This document shows, piece by piece, positions 1 through 8,123 of a stretch of 64,000 nucleotides of DNA. Position 1 is the stretch's first letter. Each line of letters opens with the position of its first letter. The notes beneath the pieces are model-generated. The model saw only the letters and a program-made list of their open reading frames with translations, was not told the DNA's origin and ran no database searches. The position numbers were made by a program, and so were the translations under genes. Source of the stretch: Duganella sp. BJB476 (lineage in GTDB: Bacteria > Pseudomonadota > Gammaproteobacteria > Burkholderiales > Burkholderiaceae_D). The stretch is from positions 496,001-560,000 of the forward strand of contig NZ_QVIO01000002.1 in NCBI RefSeq assembly GCF_003416895.1. Reading direction: 5' to 3'.

Positions 1-1137
1 GTCCTGCCCTTCCGACTTGACCTGGGTGATCGCCAGCTCGATCGGGAACTCCTCGCCGTTGCGGCGCAATGCCACCACTTCGATGCGTGCGTCGAGCACC
101 GGGGCGGCGCCGCCGCCGGCCAGGTAGCGCTGCATGCCGCGCCGGTGGTCGTAGCGGTAGCGCGCCGGGATGATGGCCTTGTCCAGCGCCATCCCCAGCG
201 CCTCTTCCCGGCTCCAGCCGAAGATCTGCTCGGCCTGCGCGTTCCAGCCGACGATGCGGCCGGCCAGGTCCATGCGCACCACCGCGTCGAGCGCGGTGTC
301 GAGGATGGTTTGCAGCTTGGCCTGGCTGTCGCCCAGCTGCTGCATGGAGCTGGTCAACTCGCCGGTGCGGGTGGCGATGCGCAGTTCCAGGTCGCTGTTC
401 AACTCGCGCAGTTCCTGCTCGGCGTCGCGCAGCCGGGTCAGCGTATCGCGGAAGCGCAGCACGGCGCCGGACAGGCGGCCCACCTGGTCCTCGCGGCCGA
501 TGCCGGACAGCTTGATGTCGGTCTCGCCGCGCGTCAGTTTTTCCAGGCCGGACTGGATGTCGGCGAACGGCCGCGCCGCGCGCCGCCCGACCACGAAGAT
601 CGACAGCACGATGCCCAGCGCCAGCAGCAGGTTGGCCGCCACCGTGTTGTAGATCTGGCGCCGCAGGTCCTGGTCGATCTGCTGGCGCGAAAAGGCCAGG
701 TCGATCGAGCCGACCGGGTAGCTGCGGCGAGCGTCGGTAAAGCTGATGTCGCGATGCACCTTGATCGCCGCCACCGGCTCGCGCAGCGGCGAGACGTAGC
801 TGGCCAGCTCCGCGCCGTTGGGCGCCAGCACCCGCAGCACCAGCACTTCCGGCGTGGCGCCGGAGGCGTCGACCACGCTGGAGACGGCCGCGCTGTTGAT
901 GTCGAACAGCGGCCGCGCCAATGCCTGCGACAGCACCGCCGCCAGCCGTTCGGCGCGCTCGCGGACGTTTTGTTCGGCCTCGCTCTTGAGCGTCTGCATC
1001 ACGTAGGTGGTGTAGATGGCGGTGGACAGGGCCACCGACACGAAGATGCCAAAGCCCAGTCGCAGCAGGATGTTGCGGCGCCATGCGCTGCGCAGGCGCG
1101 CCAGCGGGCCGCCGCCGCTCGGCGCCGGATTCAGCAC
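1..1137 (-). CDS. HAMP/PAS membrane sensor protein, C-terminus outside window
   Basis: Reading the minus strand gives 379 uninterrupted codons that run off the window edge. Residues about 20-40 and 160-182 are membrane segments flanking a periplasmic region. A HAMP domain follows (about 183-235), then a helical linker and a PAS domain from about 279 with the typical DAVVRMDLAGRIVGWN opening. The output domain (kinase or GGDEF) lies beyond base 1. No in-frame ATG is present; GTG at 1137 is the best start. A strong AAGGAG lies about 24 bases upstream, so the true start may be an unusual codon nearer to it. It sits 13 bp after a solute-binding protein gene, so the two are probably co-transcribed and the binding protein may feed this sensor. 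Confidence 0.8.
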   Translation of the reverse strand, partial: MLNPAPSGGGPLARLRSAWRRNILLRLGFGIFVSVALSTAIYTTYVMQTLKSEAEQNVRERAERLAAVLSQALARPLFDINSAAVSSVVDASGATPEVLVLRVLAPNGAELASYVSPLREPVAAIKVHRDISFTDARRSYPVGSIDLAFSRQQIDQDLRRQIYNTVAANLLLALGIVLSIFVVGRRAARPFADIQSGLEKLTRGETDIKLSGIGREDQVGRLSGAVLRFRDTLTRLRDAEQELRELNSDLELRIATRTGELTSSMQQLGDSQAKLQTILDTALDAVVRMDLAGRIVGWNAQAEQIFGWSREEALGMALDKAIIPARYRYDHRRGMQRYLAGGGAAPVLDARIEVVALRRNGEEFPIELAITQVKSEGQD

Positions 1138-1150
1138 CGGATCCAGCGCA

Positions 1151-1939
1151 TCAATGACGCACTCCTTCGGCCACTTCCAGCTTGCGGTAGGCCGCGCTGT
1201 TGCGGGCCTCCTCGATGGCGTGCCAGATGCGTTCCGCCAGCTGCGGCCGCGCCGCCACCATGCCGTGCGAGAGGATCAGGAAGTAGGGTTTTTCGATGAT
1301 GGGGATGGGCAGTTCCTCCAGCTGCGGCGCCAGCGGCCCGTTCATCAGGCCGTGCGCGTCGCTGCCGCCGATCGCCGCCGCCGCCACCCGGCCGGCGATC
1401 ACCTTGCGTGCCAGCTCGTCGGCGCGCTGGCTGCCCTCGTCCACTTCGACGTTCTGCGCGCGCAGCACGTCGCCCACCGAGTAGCCAAGCTGGAAGCCGA
1501 TGGCGCCGTCGAGGTTGTGGAAGTTCTTGCCGTCCCATTCGACCTTGCTGCCTTTTTTGCGGACCACCACGTAGCTATCAATGTGCATGCGTTTGCTGGC
1601 GTCGACCTGCTGGCCGCCAGGGTATTCGCCCAGCTCGCGCCGGTCCGGCTTGTAGCTGACGGCGAAGGCGCCATCGACGGCGTTGGCCTTGAGTTCGGCC
1701 AGGCAGCGTTTCCACGGAATGCTCTGGTAATCGAAGCGCAGGTCGAGCCGCTGCTCGACCATCTTGAGCAGCGCGAAATTCAGGCCGCCACCCTGCTCGG
1801 TGCGCCACGGGCGCACGTCCTGCTGCTCGAAGCACAGGGCCACGGTTTCCTTCTTGCCGGCGGCGCCGGCAAGCTGCGACACCAGCGACAGCGCCAGCAA
1901 CGCGCCGGAGCAGCTGCGATAAATGACGTCCTTCGTCAT
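1151..1939 (-). CDS. Periplasmic solute-binding protein, family 3 type
   Basis: 262 residues with a Sec signal peptide ending near residue 26 (AGA-AG). The remainder resembles amino-acid-type (SBP_bac_3) binding proteins: a KMVEQRLDLRFDYQSIPWKRCL segment in lobe 1, a VDGAFAVSY hinge, and a QLGYSVGDVLRAQNVEVDEG stretch in lobe 2. No permease or ATPase gene is adjacent. It lies between ppx (15 bp upstream) and a HAMP/PAS sensor (13 bp downstream), which suggests a sensory rather than transport role. The ligand cannot be told from sequence. Confidence 0.8.
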   Translation of the reverse strand: MTKDVIYRSCSGALLALSLVSQLAGAAGKKETVALCFEQQDVRPWRTEQGGGLNFALLKMVEQRLDLRFDYQSIPWKRCLAELKANAVDGAFAVSYKPDRRELGEYPGGQQVDASKRMHIDSYVVVRKKGSKVEWDGKNFHNLDGAIGFQLGYSVGDVLRAQNVEVDEGSQRADELARKVIAGRVAAAAIGGSDAHGLMNGPLAPQLEELPIPIIEKPYFLILSHGMVAARPQLAERIWHAIEEARNSAAYRKLEVAEGVRH

Positions 1940-1954
1940 AGCCCTCCCCAGAGT

Positions 1955-3409
1955 TTAGCCGATGGTGCGTATGCTGAAGTCTACCCCAACTTCATCCCAC
2001 TGCTCCTGTTCCTTCTCCAGCCAGTAGGACAGCGTTGGATGGTCGCCTATCCATTCGCGGCGGATTTCCAGCTCGATGCGGTTCTTCATGCGCAGCTTGA
2101 TCAGCGTGAAGTCGATGTCCATGCGCGAGTGCATGAACAGCACCGCCAGCCGCAACGCCACCACGGCCTTGACGAAATCCGGCTCCGCCAGCGCATCGGC
2201 CACCTTGCGCAGGTTGCCCTTGTGGGCGGAGATCAGGCGCGCCATGGTCTTCTGCTCGCGCGCCGTGAAGCCCGGCAAGTCGGCGTTCTCGATCATGTAG
2301 GCGGCGTGCTTGTGATAGCCGGTGTGCGACACCACCATGCCCATTTCGTGCAGCAGCGCGCTCCAGTACAGGTGGCGCGAGTACTGGTCGCCGGCCGGCT
2401 TGGTCTGCACATACAGGGCCAGCGCGTCGTCGGCCACGCGGTTGGCGCGCCGCTCGTCGCAATGGAATTTTAGCAGGCAGGCCTGTACCGATTGTTCGCG
2501 GCGGTCACGCTTGGTCGAGCGCAGGTGCAGGTCCCACATCACGCCCATGCGCAGGCCGGCCTCGATCGGGTGCACCACCGGGATATCCAGCTCGCGCACC
2601 AGGCCGATGAGGATGGCCAGGCCGCCGATGATGGTGCTGGCGCGGTCCGGGCGCAGGCCCGCCATCTCGATCCGGCTGACGTGGCCGAATTCGATGAAGC
2701 GCTGCTTGAGCGCGTTGAGCGTGTCGATATTGACTTCGCGGCCGATGCCGTTCTTGACGATGATGTCGGCGATGGTGCGGGCGGTGCCGGAGGAGCCGTA
2801 GCACTGCTTCCAGAACTGCGGATGGTAAGGCGGCGCCGCGTCCTCGAAATGGCTGCGCGCCGACAGGATGGCCGCCTCGAACGAGGGGCCGTCGACCCGG
2901 CCGCTGATGAAGAACGACAGGCTTTGCTTGACCGTGCCGACGCTGAACGATTCGACCCGCTCGATTTCCTGGCCGCGCCCCAGTATCAGCTCGGTGGAGC
3001 CGCCGCCGATGTCGATCACCAGCCGCCGTTCGCCCGCCAGCGCCAGCGCATTGGCCACGCCCATGTAGATCAGGCGCCCCTCCTCCTCGCCGGAGATGAT
3101 CTCGATCGGATAGCCGATCGCCAGTTCGGCTTCGGGCAGGAAGGCGGCGGAATTGCGCGCCACCCGCATGGCCGACGTGGCCACCACGCGCACGCCATCG
3201 AGCTTGTAGGCGGCCAGCACGGCGCGGAAGTTTTTCAGGCAGGCCAGCGCGGTCTGCATGGCGGCGGGCGTCAGGTTGCCCTTGTCGTCCAGCCCTGCGG
3301 CCAGGCGGATCGGTTCGCGCACGGATTTCAGGACGCGGATCGCCTCCCCGTCATGCTTGCCGATGTGAAGACGAAAACTGTTGGAACCCAGATCTACTGC
3401 TGCGTACAT
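1955..3409 (-). CDS. ppx: Exopolyphosphatase, Ppx/GppA family
   Basis: Ppx/GppA enzymes remove terminal phosphate from inorganic polyphosphate or hydrolyse pppGpp in the cytoplasm. The N-terminus YAAVDLGSNSFRLHIGK is the first ASKHA phosphate loop, and the second, VIDIGGGSTELILG, is near residue 135. An HD-type C-terminal domain follows (HEMGMVVSHTGYHKHAAYMI). With 484 residues it has the long Ppx-like architecture. I chose ATG 3409 rather than an upstream in-frame ATG because the family begins at this motif and GAGAGG lies upstream. A TATAAT-bearing palindrome is about 70 bp upstream. GppA activity cannot be excluded. Confidence 0.9.
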   Translation of the reverse strand: MYAAVDLGSNSFRLHIGKHDGEAIRVLKSVREPIRLAAGLDDKGNLTPAAMQTALACLKNFRAVLAAYKLDGVRVVATSAMRVARNSAAFLPEAELAIGYPIEIISGEEEGRLIYMGVANALALAGERRLVIDIGGGSTELILGRGQEIERVESFSVGTVKQSLSFFISGRVDGPSFEAAILSARSHFEDAAPPYHPQFWKQCYGSSGTARTIADIIVKNGIGREVNIDTLNALKQRFIEFGHVSRIEMAGLRPDRASTIIGGLAILIGLVRELDIPVVHPIEAGLRMGVMWDLHLRSTKRDRREQSVQACLLKFHCDERRANRVADDALALYVQTKPAGDQYSRHLYWSALLHEMGMVVSHTGYHKHAAYMIENADLPGFTAREQKTMARLISAHKGNLRKVADALAEPDFVKAVVALRLAVLFMHSRMDIDFTLIKLRMKNRIELEIRREWIGDHPTLSYWLEKEQEQWDEVGVDFSIRTIG

Positions 3410-3475
3410 ATTTGGAAGCCTCTCTCGGCAAACGGCAACGAAGGCTCGCGGGTGAATCAAACTAAACGATTTACA

Positions 3476-3487
3476 TGATTATAATCA
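3476..3487 (-). promoter_or_regulatory. Candidate ppx -10 element inside a 12-bp palindrome
   Basis: TGATTATAATCA is a perfect palindrome about 67 bp upstream of the ppx start and contains TATAAT on the ppx strand. I see no convincing -35 hexamer at the usual distance. It could be a promoter core, an operator overlapping it, or chance AT-richness in a GC-rich genome. Confidence 0.35.
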
Positions 3488-3532
3488 CGATAAGCGCAGT
3501 TTGTTACCTGCTGATGACAGCGGTGTAGCAAT

Positions 3533-4708
3533 TCAGGCTTCCAGCGCTCCGGCGCCGGCCTGCGCCTCGACCACGCGGTTGCGGCCGGCCTGCTTGGCCA
3601 GCTGCAGCGCCTCGTCGGCGCGCTTGAACAGGCTGACGGTGGTGTCGTCGGCGCGGATGATGGTCACACCCAGGCTGGCGGTCATGTTGATGACGGCTTT
3701 TTCCGCCTTCACCGGCTGCGCGGCGACGGCGTTGCGGATACGCTCGGCCACCGTCAGCGCATCCTCCAGCGAGGTGCGCGGCAGCTGGATGGCGAACTCG
3801 GCGCCGCCCAGACGGCCCATCAGGTCGCTGTCGCGTAGTTGTTTTTTGCAGACGTCGACCATGGCCTTGAGCACCAGGTCGCCCACCGGATGGCCATAGT
3901 TGTCGTTGACGCGCTTGAAATGGTCCAGGTTCAGGATGATCAGCGAGGTCGGCATGCCGGGCCGGCGCGCCAGCGCGATCCACGGCGTCAGCGTCTGGTA
4001 GAAGCCGCGCCGGTTGGGCACGTCGGTCAGGGCGTCGACCACTTCCAGCCGCGCCAGCTCGGCCTGTTGCTGCTCGCGGGTCAGCAGCAGGTAGCCGAAG
4101 GCGTTGCTCAGCATCATCAGGTACAGCGCGGCGATGCCGACGCCCTGGATCAGCGCCGGGCTGACCCAGCCCCAGCCGTCCGGCAGCAGCGCCGTCAACA
4201 GGCCGCGCGCCATCACGGCCAGCGCCAGCAGCAGCGAGGACAGCACCAGGTAGCGCCGCAGCAAGGTGCCGGCGCTCCAGCCCCGGCCCAGCGCGGCGGC
4301 GCCGGCGATGAAGAAGAAACCGACGATCAGCGAGGCGATGGCGATGCGTTCGGCGGCCGGCAGCTCCAGCAGCCAGGCGCCGGTGAACACGCCGATCGCC
4401 GCGCCCAGCGCCGGCAGCAGGTAGCGCCGCCATACGCGGCGGCCGGCCTGCTCCCACAAGGCCGAGGCGTCCAGCGCGAAGCCGGCGAACAGCAAGGCGT
4501 TGGCGACGGGGATGGTGAGGAAGTCCGGCAGGGTGCCGCGCAGGAACAGCAGCCCCCAGGCCACGGCCTGGAACTGCTTGGCCATGCCCCAGGTGGAGGC
4601 GGCCGCAGGCTGGCCGTCGCGGCACCGCTGCTGCTCAAAAAAGAACAGCGCCGCGCACAGGCTTAGATTGCCCAGCGCCAGCGCCAGTACCAAAGTTTTT
4701 ATATCCAT
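3533..4708 (-). CDS. Membrane diguanylate cyclase-like protein with GGAEF motif
   Basis: 391 residues. The first ~210 form about six or seven hydrophobic segments (a MASE-like membrane sensor), followed by a GGDEF domain starting near VVDALTDVPNRRGFYQTL. The signature reads GGAEF at residues 301-305: the metal-binding acidic residue at the third position is Ala303. The I-site RxxD (RDSD) five residues upstream is intact, as is the NLDHFKRVNDNYGHPVGD substrate region. The protein may therefore be a weak or inactive cyclase that still senses c-di-GMP through the I-site. A 91-residue gene ends 13 bp upstream on the same strand, so they are probably co-transcribed. Confidence 0.85.
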   Translation of the reverse strand: MDIKTLVLALALGNLSLCAALFFFEQQRCRDGQPAAASTWGMAKQFQAVAWGLLFLRGTLPDFLTIPVANALLFAGFALDASALWEQAGRRVWRRYLLPALGAAIGVFTGAWLLELPAAERIAIASLIVGFFFIAGAAALGRGWSAGTLLRRYLVLSSLLLALAVMARGLLTALLPDGWGWVSPALIQGVGIAALYLMMLSNAFGYLLLTREQQQAELARLEVVDALTDVPNRRGFYQTLTPWIALARRPGMPTSLIILNLDHFKRVNDNYGHPVGDLVLKAMVDVCKKQLRDSDLMGRLGGAEFAIQLPRTSLEDALTVAERIRNAVAAQPVKAEKAVINMTASLGVTIIRADDTTVSLFKRADEALQLAKQAGRNRVVEAQAGAGALEA

Positions 4709-4721
4709 GACCTGGGGCGGG

Positions 4722-4997
4722 TCAGACCTCGTGCTCGACGTTGGTGCTGCCGTCGCCCATCTTGCTGGCCCAGGCCTGGGAGAAATAGGTTTTTTCGTCG
4801 TCGGTCGGCGCGTCGTGCCAGAACACGATCAGCGTGCCCTTGTGGTCGTGCAGCTGGCTGACTTTTTCGATAAAGGCCGGCTTGCCGGCCATGTCCGCCA
4901 GCGCCACCACGTAGCCGTAGACGCGCAGCAGACGCTCCATGCGGTCAGGTTCGGTGAAGCTGTTGGTGGCGGTAAGCGTTGGGTGGTCTAAAAACAT
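4722..4997 (-). CDS. Conserved-looking small protein of unknown function
   Basis: 91 residues, acidic, with no signal peptide or membrane segment. ATG 4997 is preceded by GGAG at nine bases; an upstream in-frame TTG would place that GGAG inside the gene, so I reject it. The sequence contains RLLRVYGYVVALADMAGKPAF and FWHDAPTDDEKTYFSQAW but no motif I recognise. It is 13 bp upstream of the GGAEF protein and could be its partner, which is inference from spacing only. Confidence 0.6.
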   Translation of the reverse strand: MFLDHPTLTATNSFTEPDRMERLLRVYGYVVALADMAGKPAFIEKVSQLHDHKGTLIVFWHDAPTDDEKTYFSQAWASKMGDGSTNVEHEV

Positions 4998-5133
4998 CGT
5001 CTCTGTCTCCAAGGGGGCCGCCGGAGGGGCTGGCCTATGCTATCGCCAATGTACCTACAAATGTTGCTTCTGTAAATGCAATGTGGCTTACTGGCCGGCA
5101 TGCTACTATAAATTGACCTTGCAAATCCACAAT

Positions 5134-5883
5134 ATGACTGTACCCCCGTCCTCCAACCTGCCGCAAGTGCATACGCGCGGCGACAAGCGCTCGCTGGAAT
5201 TCCAGCCCGGCATGGTCCAGAGCGAGATGCGGCTGTCGCGGCCGGACGAGCTGGTGCTCAGCTATGCGCGCGCGATGATGTGTTTCGTGCTGTTCCATCC
5301 CAGGCCGGAGCACATCGTCATGGTCGGGCTGGGCGGCGGCTCGCTGGCCAAGTTCTGCTACCGCTACCTGCCGCACAGCCGCATCACCGTGCTGGAGTTG
5401 CGCGCCGACGTGATCGCGCTGCGCGAGCAGTTCGCCATCCCGCGCGACAACGCGCGCTTCCGCATCGTCCAGGCCGACGCCACCGAATACATGGCCGGCC
5501 TGGCCGGCGCCGCCGACGTGCTGCTGGTGGACGGCTTCGACGCCGAAGGCCTGCCGCCGGCGCTGGGCAGCGCCGCCTTCTACGCCGACTGCCGCCGCGC
5601 GCTGCGCCCCGGCGGCGTGATGGTGGCCAATATCTTCAGCTACGATCCGCAGTACGGCCCCATGCTGCGGCGCCTGCGCGAAACCTTCCAGGGCCGTATC
5701 TGCTGGTTCCGCGGCATCGCCGGCAACAACCGCATCCTGTTCGCGGTCAAGGGCGGCAAGCCGACGCCGGCGCTGGCCATGCAGCAGCGGGTGGCGCGCA
5801 GCCACGGCCTCGGCTTCGCCCTGTTCAACCGCCTGCTGGCGCACTGGATCGTGCTGCGCCTGCGCTGGGGCGGCCCGGCTTGA
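5134..5883 (+). CDS. Spermidine synthase-like methyltransferase-fold protein
   Basis: 249 residues with a Rossmann-type AdoMet-fold core: VMVGLGGGSLAKFCYRYLP (motif I), ITVLELRADVIALREQF (motif II), VQADATEYMAG and ADVLLVDGFDAEGLP. This layout matches SpeE-like proteins encoded outside polyamine operons, often annotated as spermidine synthase or fused-MFS spermidine synthase. The aminopropyl-acceptor region is too divergent to assign a substrate. ATG 5134 is chosen because upstream in-frame codons fall in the divergent promoter region. It is divergent from the 91-residue gene. Confidence 0.75.
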   Translation: MTVPPSSNLPQVHTRGDKRSLEFQPGMVQSEMRLSRPDELVLSYARAMMCFVLFHPRPEHIVMVGLGGGSLAKFCYRYLPHSRITVLELRADVIALREQFAIPRDNARFRIVQADATEYMAGLAGAADVLLVDGFDAEGLPPALGSAAFYADCRRALRPGGVMVANIFSYDPQYGPMLRRLRETFQGRICWFRGIAGNNRILFAVKGGKPTPALAMQQRVARSHGLGFALFNRLLAHWIVLRLRWGGPA

Positions 5884-5884
5884 G

Positions 5885-6343
5885 CTATTTTTTGGCCGGC
5901 AGGCCGCGTACCGCCACCACTTCGATCTCCACCAGCGCCTTGGGCACCACCAGCGCCGCCACCTGCACCGTGGCGCGCGCCGGCTTGTTGGGCTGGGCCG
6001 CCGTGCCGAAATACTCCTTGTAGGCCTCGTTCATGCCGGCGAAGTCCAGCTTGCCGGCGGCGTCCGCCACCAGGTAGACCCGCATCTGCACCACGTCGCC
6101 TAGGCCCAGGCCCTGCTCACGCAAGGTGGCCTCGAACTGCTTAAGCACGTCGGCCGTCTGCGCCCTGGTGTCGCCGTCGAACGACCTGGCCAGCTTGCCC
6201 GAGACGTACAGCGTGTCGCCGGCCCACACGGCGCTGGCGATGCCGCTGTCGGCGCTTTGCAGGTGCTGGACCTTGAGCTGGGCGGCGGCCGGCAAGACCA
6301 CCAGGGAAGCGAGTAGCAGCGGGACGGTCAATTTCATGTTCAT
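5885..6343 (-). CDS. Exported RidA-family (YjgF/UK114) protein
   Basis: 152 residues. A Sec signal peptide (MNMKLTVPLLLASLVVLPAAA) precedes a RidA domain: VWAGDTLYVSGKLA, a DVLKQFEATLREQGLGLGDVVQMRVYL core and a C-terminal RATVQVAALVVPKALVEIEVVAV stretch carrying the substrate-binding Arg. RidA proteins hydrolyse reactive enamines and imines to ketones and ammonia. Most are cytoplasmic; this one carries a signal peptide. It starts 15 bp after a Tat-exported amine oxidase whose product would be an imine, so the two probably act in sequence in the periplasm. Confidence 0.85.
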   Translation of the reverse strand: MNMKLTVPLLLASLVVLPAAAQLKVQHLQSADSGIASAVWAGDTLYVSGKLARSFDGDTRAQTADVLKQFEATLREQGLGLGDVVQMRVYLVADAAGKLDFAGMNEAYKEYFGTAAQPNKPARATVQVAALVVPKALVEIEVVAVRGLPAKK

Positions 6344-6358
6344 CCTTTCAGGGAAAAA

Positions 6359-7945
6359 TCAGGCGCGCACCCGCGCCGCCAGTTGCTCGATCACGTGGTG
6401 GGCCGACAGCACGGCGCCCTCCTGCCACGAACTGAGGTAGCCCAGGTAATCGCCGGTGAAGTAGATCGGGCCGTCCGGCTGTTGCAGCAGCTGGTAGACG
6501 GCGTCGTACTGTTGCGGTTTCCACTCGGCCCAGGAGCCCAGGTTGTACGGCACCTTGGGCCAGGCGATGTTGACGCCGTCGCGTACCATGCGGCGGTAGC
6601 CGGGGTGGATCGCCTCGCCGGCCGCCAGCGCCTTCTCGATGCGCTCGGCCAGCGGATACTGGCCCATGTCGTCGCCGGGAAAGACGCCGAAGCAGTAGGA
6701 GCCGACCAGCACGCCGTCGGCTTGGCCGATGCCGTGCGAGGGATAGAGGATTTGCGTGACGTCGCGGCTGGTCCACGACAGGCCGCCATAAATGCCGTCG
6801 TCCTGCTCCCAGAAGCGGCGCGGCGCGTAGAACGCGGTCTTGGCCGCGCGCGCATACTCGACCTCGGCGATGACCTTCTGGTAGGCCGGCGCGAAATCGT
6901 TGGGGATATCGCGCAACACCGGCAGCGGCAAGGTGCAGATCACATAATCGCTGTCGATGACGGTGCGGGCGCCGCCGTGATGGCAGACCACGCGCGCGCC
7001 CTGCGCCGTCTTGCGGATTTCGTCGACCACGGTATCGTAGCGGATCACATGCCCTACCCGCTTGGCGAACGCCATCGGAAAGCGGTCCATGCCGCCCACC
7101 GGTTGCAGCATGGTGCCGGCCTGGTCGAAGTCTTCGGCGAAGGACGCCTTGAACTGCCAGAAGTCGGCCCGCAGCAGTTCGTCCAGCGGCAGCGGCGCGC
7201 GCACCGCGCCGTGCGGCCGGCCCGGCGCCGGCGTGGCGCTGTAGCCGCTGCGCGCGCTGCCGGCATAGCGGCCGTCGCGCTGCAGATCGCCGAAGCTGGC
7301 GATGGCGCCGAGCAGGCGCTCGCGGTCTTGCTGGCTCAGCTCCTGGTCCAGCTTGCCGGTGGAGACGGCCTTGCCCAGCAGCTCGCCGAAATAGCCGTGC
7401 GTGTCGCCCAGCACCTGGCGCGCCTGCACCGGCTTGCCGCCGAAGGCGCCGTCGTCCTGCAGCAGAGCGGCGCGGTCGTCGTTCATCATGATTTCCAGCG
7501 GCACGCCGAATTCGCGGCAATAACCCAGCACCGCGCGGTGGTGGTGCGAGATGCGCGCCGGACCGGGATTGAGGTACAAATGCGGCGCCTTGGGCCAGCG
7601 CGCCTGCTGCACGCCGTCGCTCTGCTCGATGCGGTCGCCGCCGCGGATGGTCCAGCTGCGCCCGCCGGGACGATGGCGCGCCTCCAGCACCGTGCACGCG
7701 AAGCCGGCCTTGCCCAGCTGGTAGGCCGCCGTCAGGCCGGCCACGCCGGCGCCGAGGATGGTGACGCGCTTGCCCTTGCCCAGCCCGCCCGGCAGCACGG
7801 GCGGCCCCTGGTAGGCCAGGTCCTCGCCCCAGGCCAGGCTGGCGCAGCCCAGCGCATCGAGCGCGGCAAACGCGGCCGCAGCGCCGCCGCTACGGGCGAT
7901 CTGCGCCAGGAAACTGCGGCGGGTGACGACATGAACGGGTTTCAT
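6359..7945 (-). CDS. Tat-exported flavin monoamine oxidase family protein
   Basis: 528 residues. ATG 7945 has GGAGGA upstream and places the twin-arginine motif TRRSFLAQ at residues 8-15; a longer in-frame start would bury it. The mature part has the FAD dinucleotide-binding VTILGAGVAGLTAAYQLGKAG, then VLEARHRPGGRSWT, a central substrate domain, and a C-terminal FTGDYLGYLSSWQEGAVLSA flavin-contact segment. These features define the amine oxidase superfamily (MAO, L-amino acid oxidase, tryptophan 2-monooxygenase). The substrate is not predictable. It is followed at 15 bp by an exported RidA gene. Confidence 0.88.
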   Translation of the reverse strand: MKPVHVVTRRSFLAQIARSGGAAAAFAALDALGCASLAWGEDLAYQGPPVLPGGLGKGKRVTILGAGVAGLTAAYQLGKAGFACTVLEARHRPGGRSWTIRGGDRIEQSDGVQQARWPKAPHLYLNPGPARISHHHRAVLGYCREFGVPLEIMMNDDRAALLQDDGAFGGKPVQARQVLGDTHGYFGELLGKAVSTGKLDQELSQQDRERLLGAIASFGDLQRDGRYAGSARSGYSATPAPGRPHGAVRAPLPLDELLRADFWQFKASFAEDFDQAGTMLQPVGGMDRFPMAFAKRVGHVIRYDTVVDEIRKTAQGARVVCHHGGARTVIDSDYVICTLPLPVLRDIPNDFAPAYQKVIAEVEYARAAKTAFYAPRRFWEQDDGIYGGLSWTSRDVTQILYPSHGIGQADGVLVGSYCFGVFPGDDMGQYPLAERIEKALAAGEAIHPGYRRMVRDGVNIAWPKVPYNLGSWAEWKPQQYDAVYQLLQQPDGPIYFTGDYLGYLSSWQEGAVLSAHHVIEQLAARVRA

Positions 7946-8123
7946 GGCCGGTGCTCCTCCAAGACTGGGGAGATGGCAATATAACATCATTCCCGCCCCG
8001 GACCGTGGCTTGCATAAGACAATCCCATACGTGCTAACGGTCCAAATAACTGTTGTAAAAGCATGACTTATGACACACTAGATTCACCCGCCCGCCCTGC
8101 CATCCCCACCCAGAAAGCGCCGC

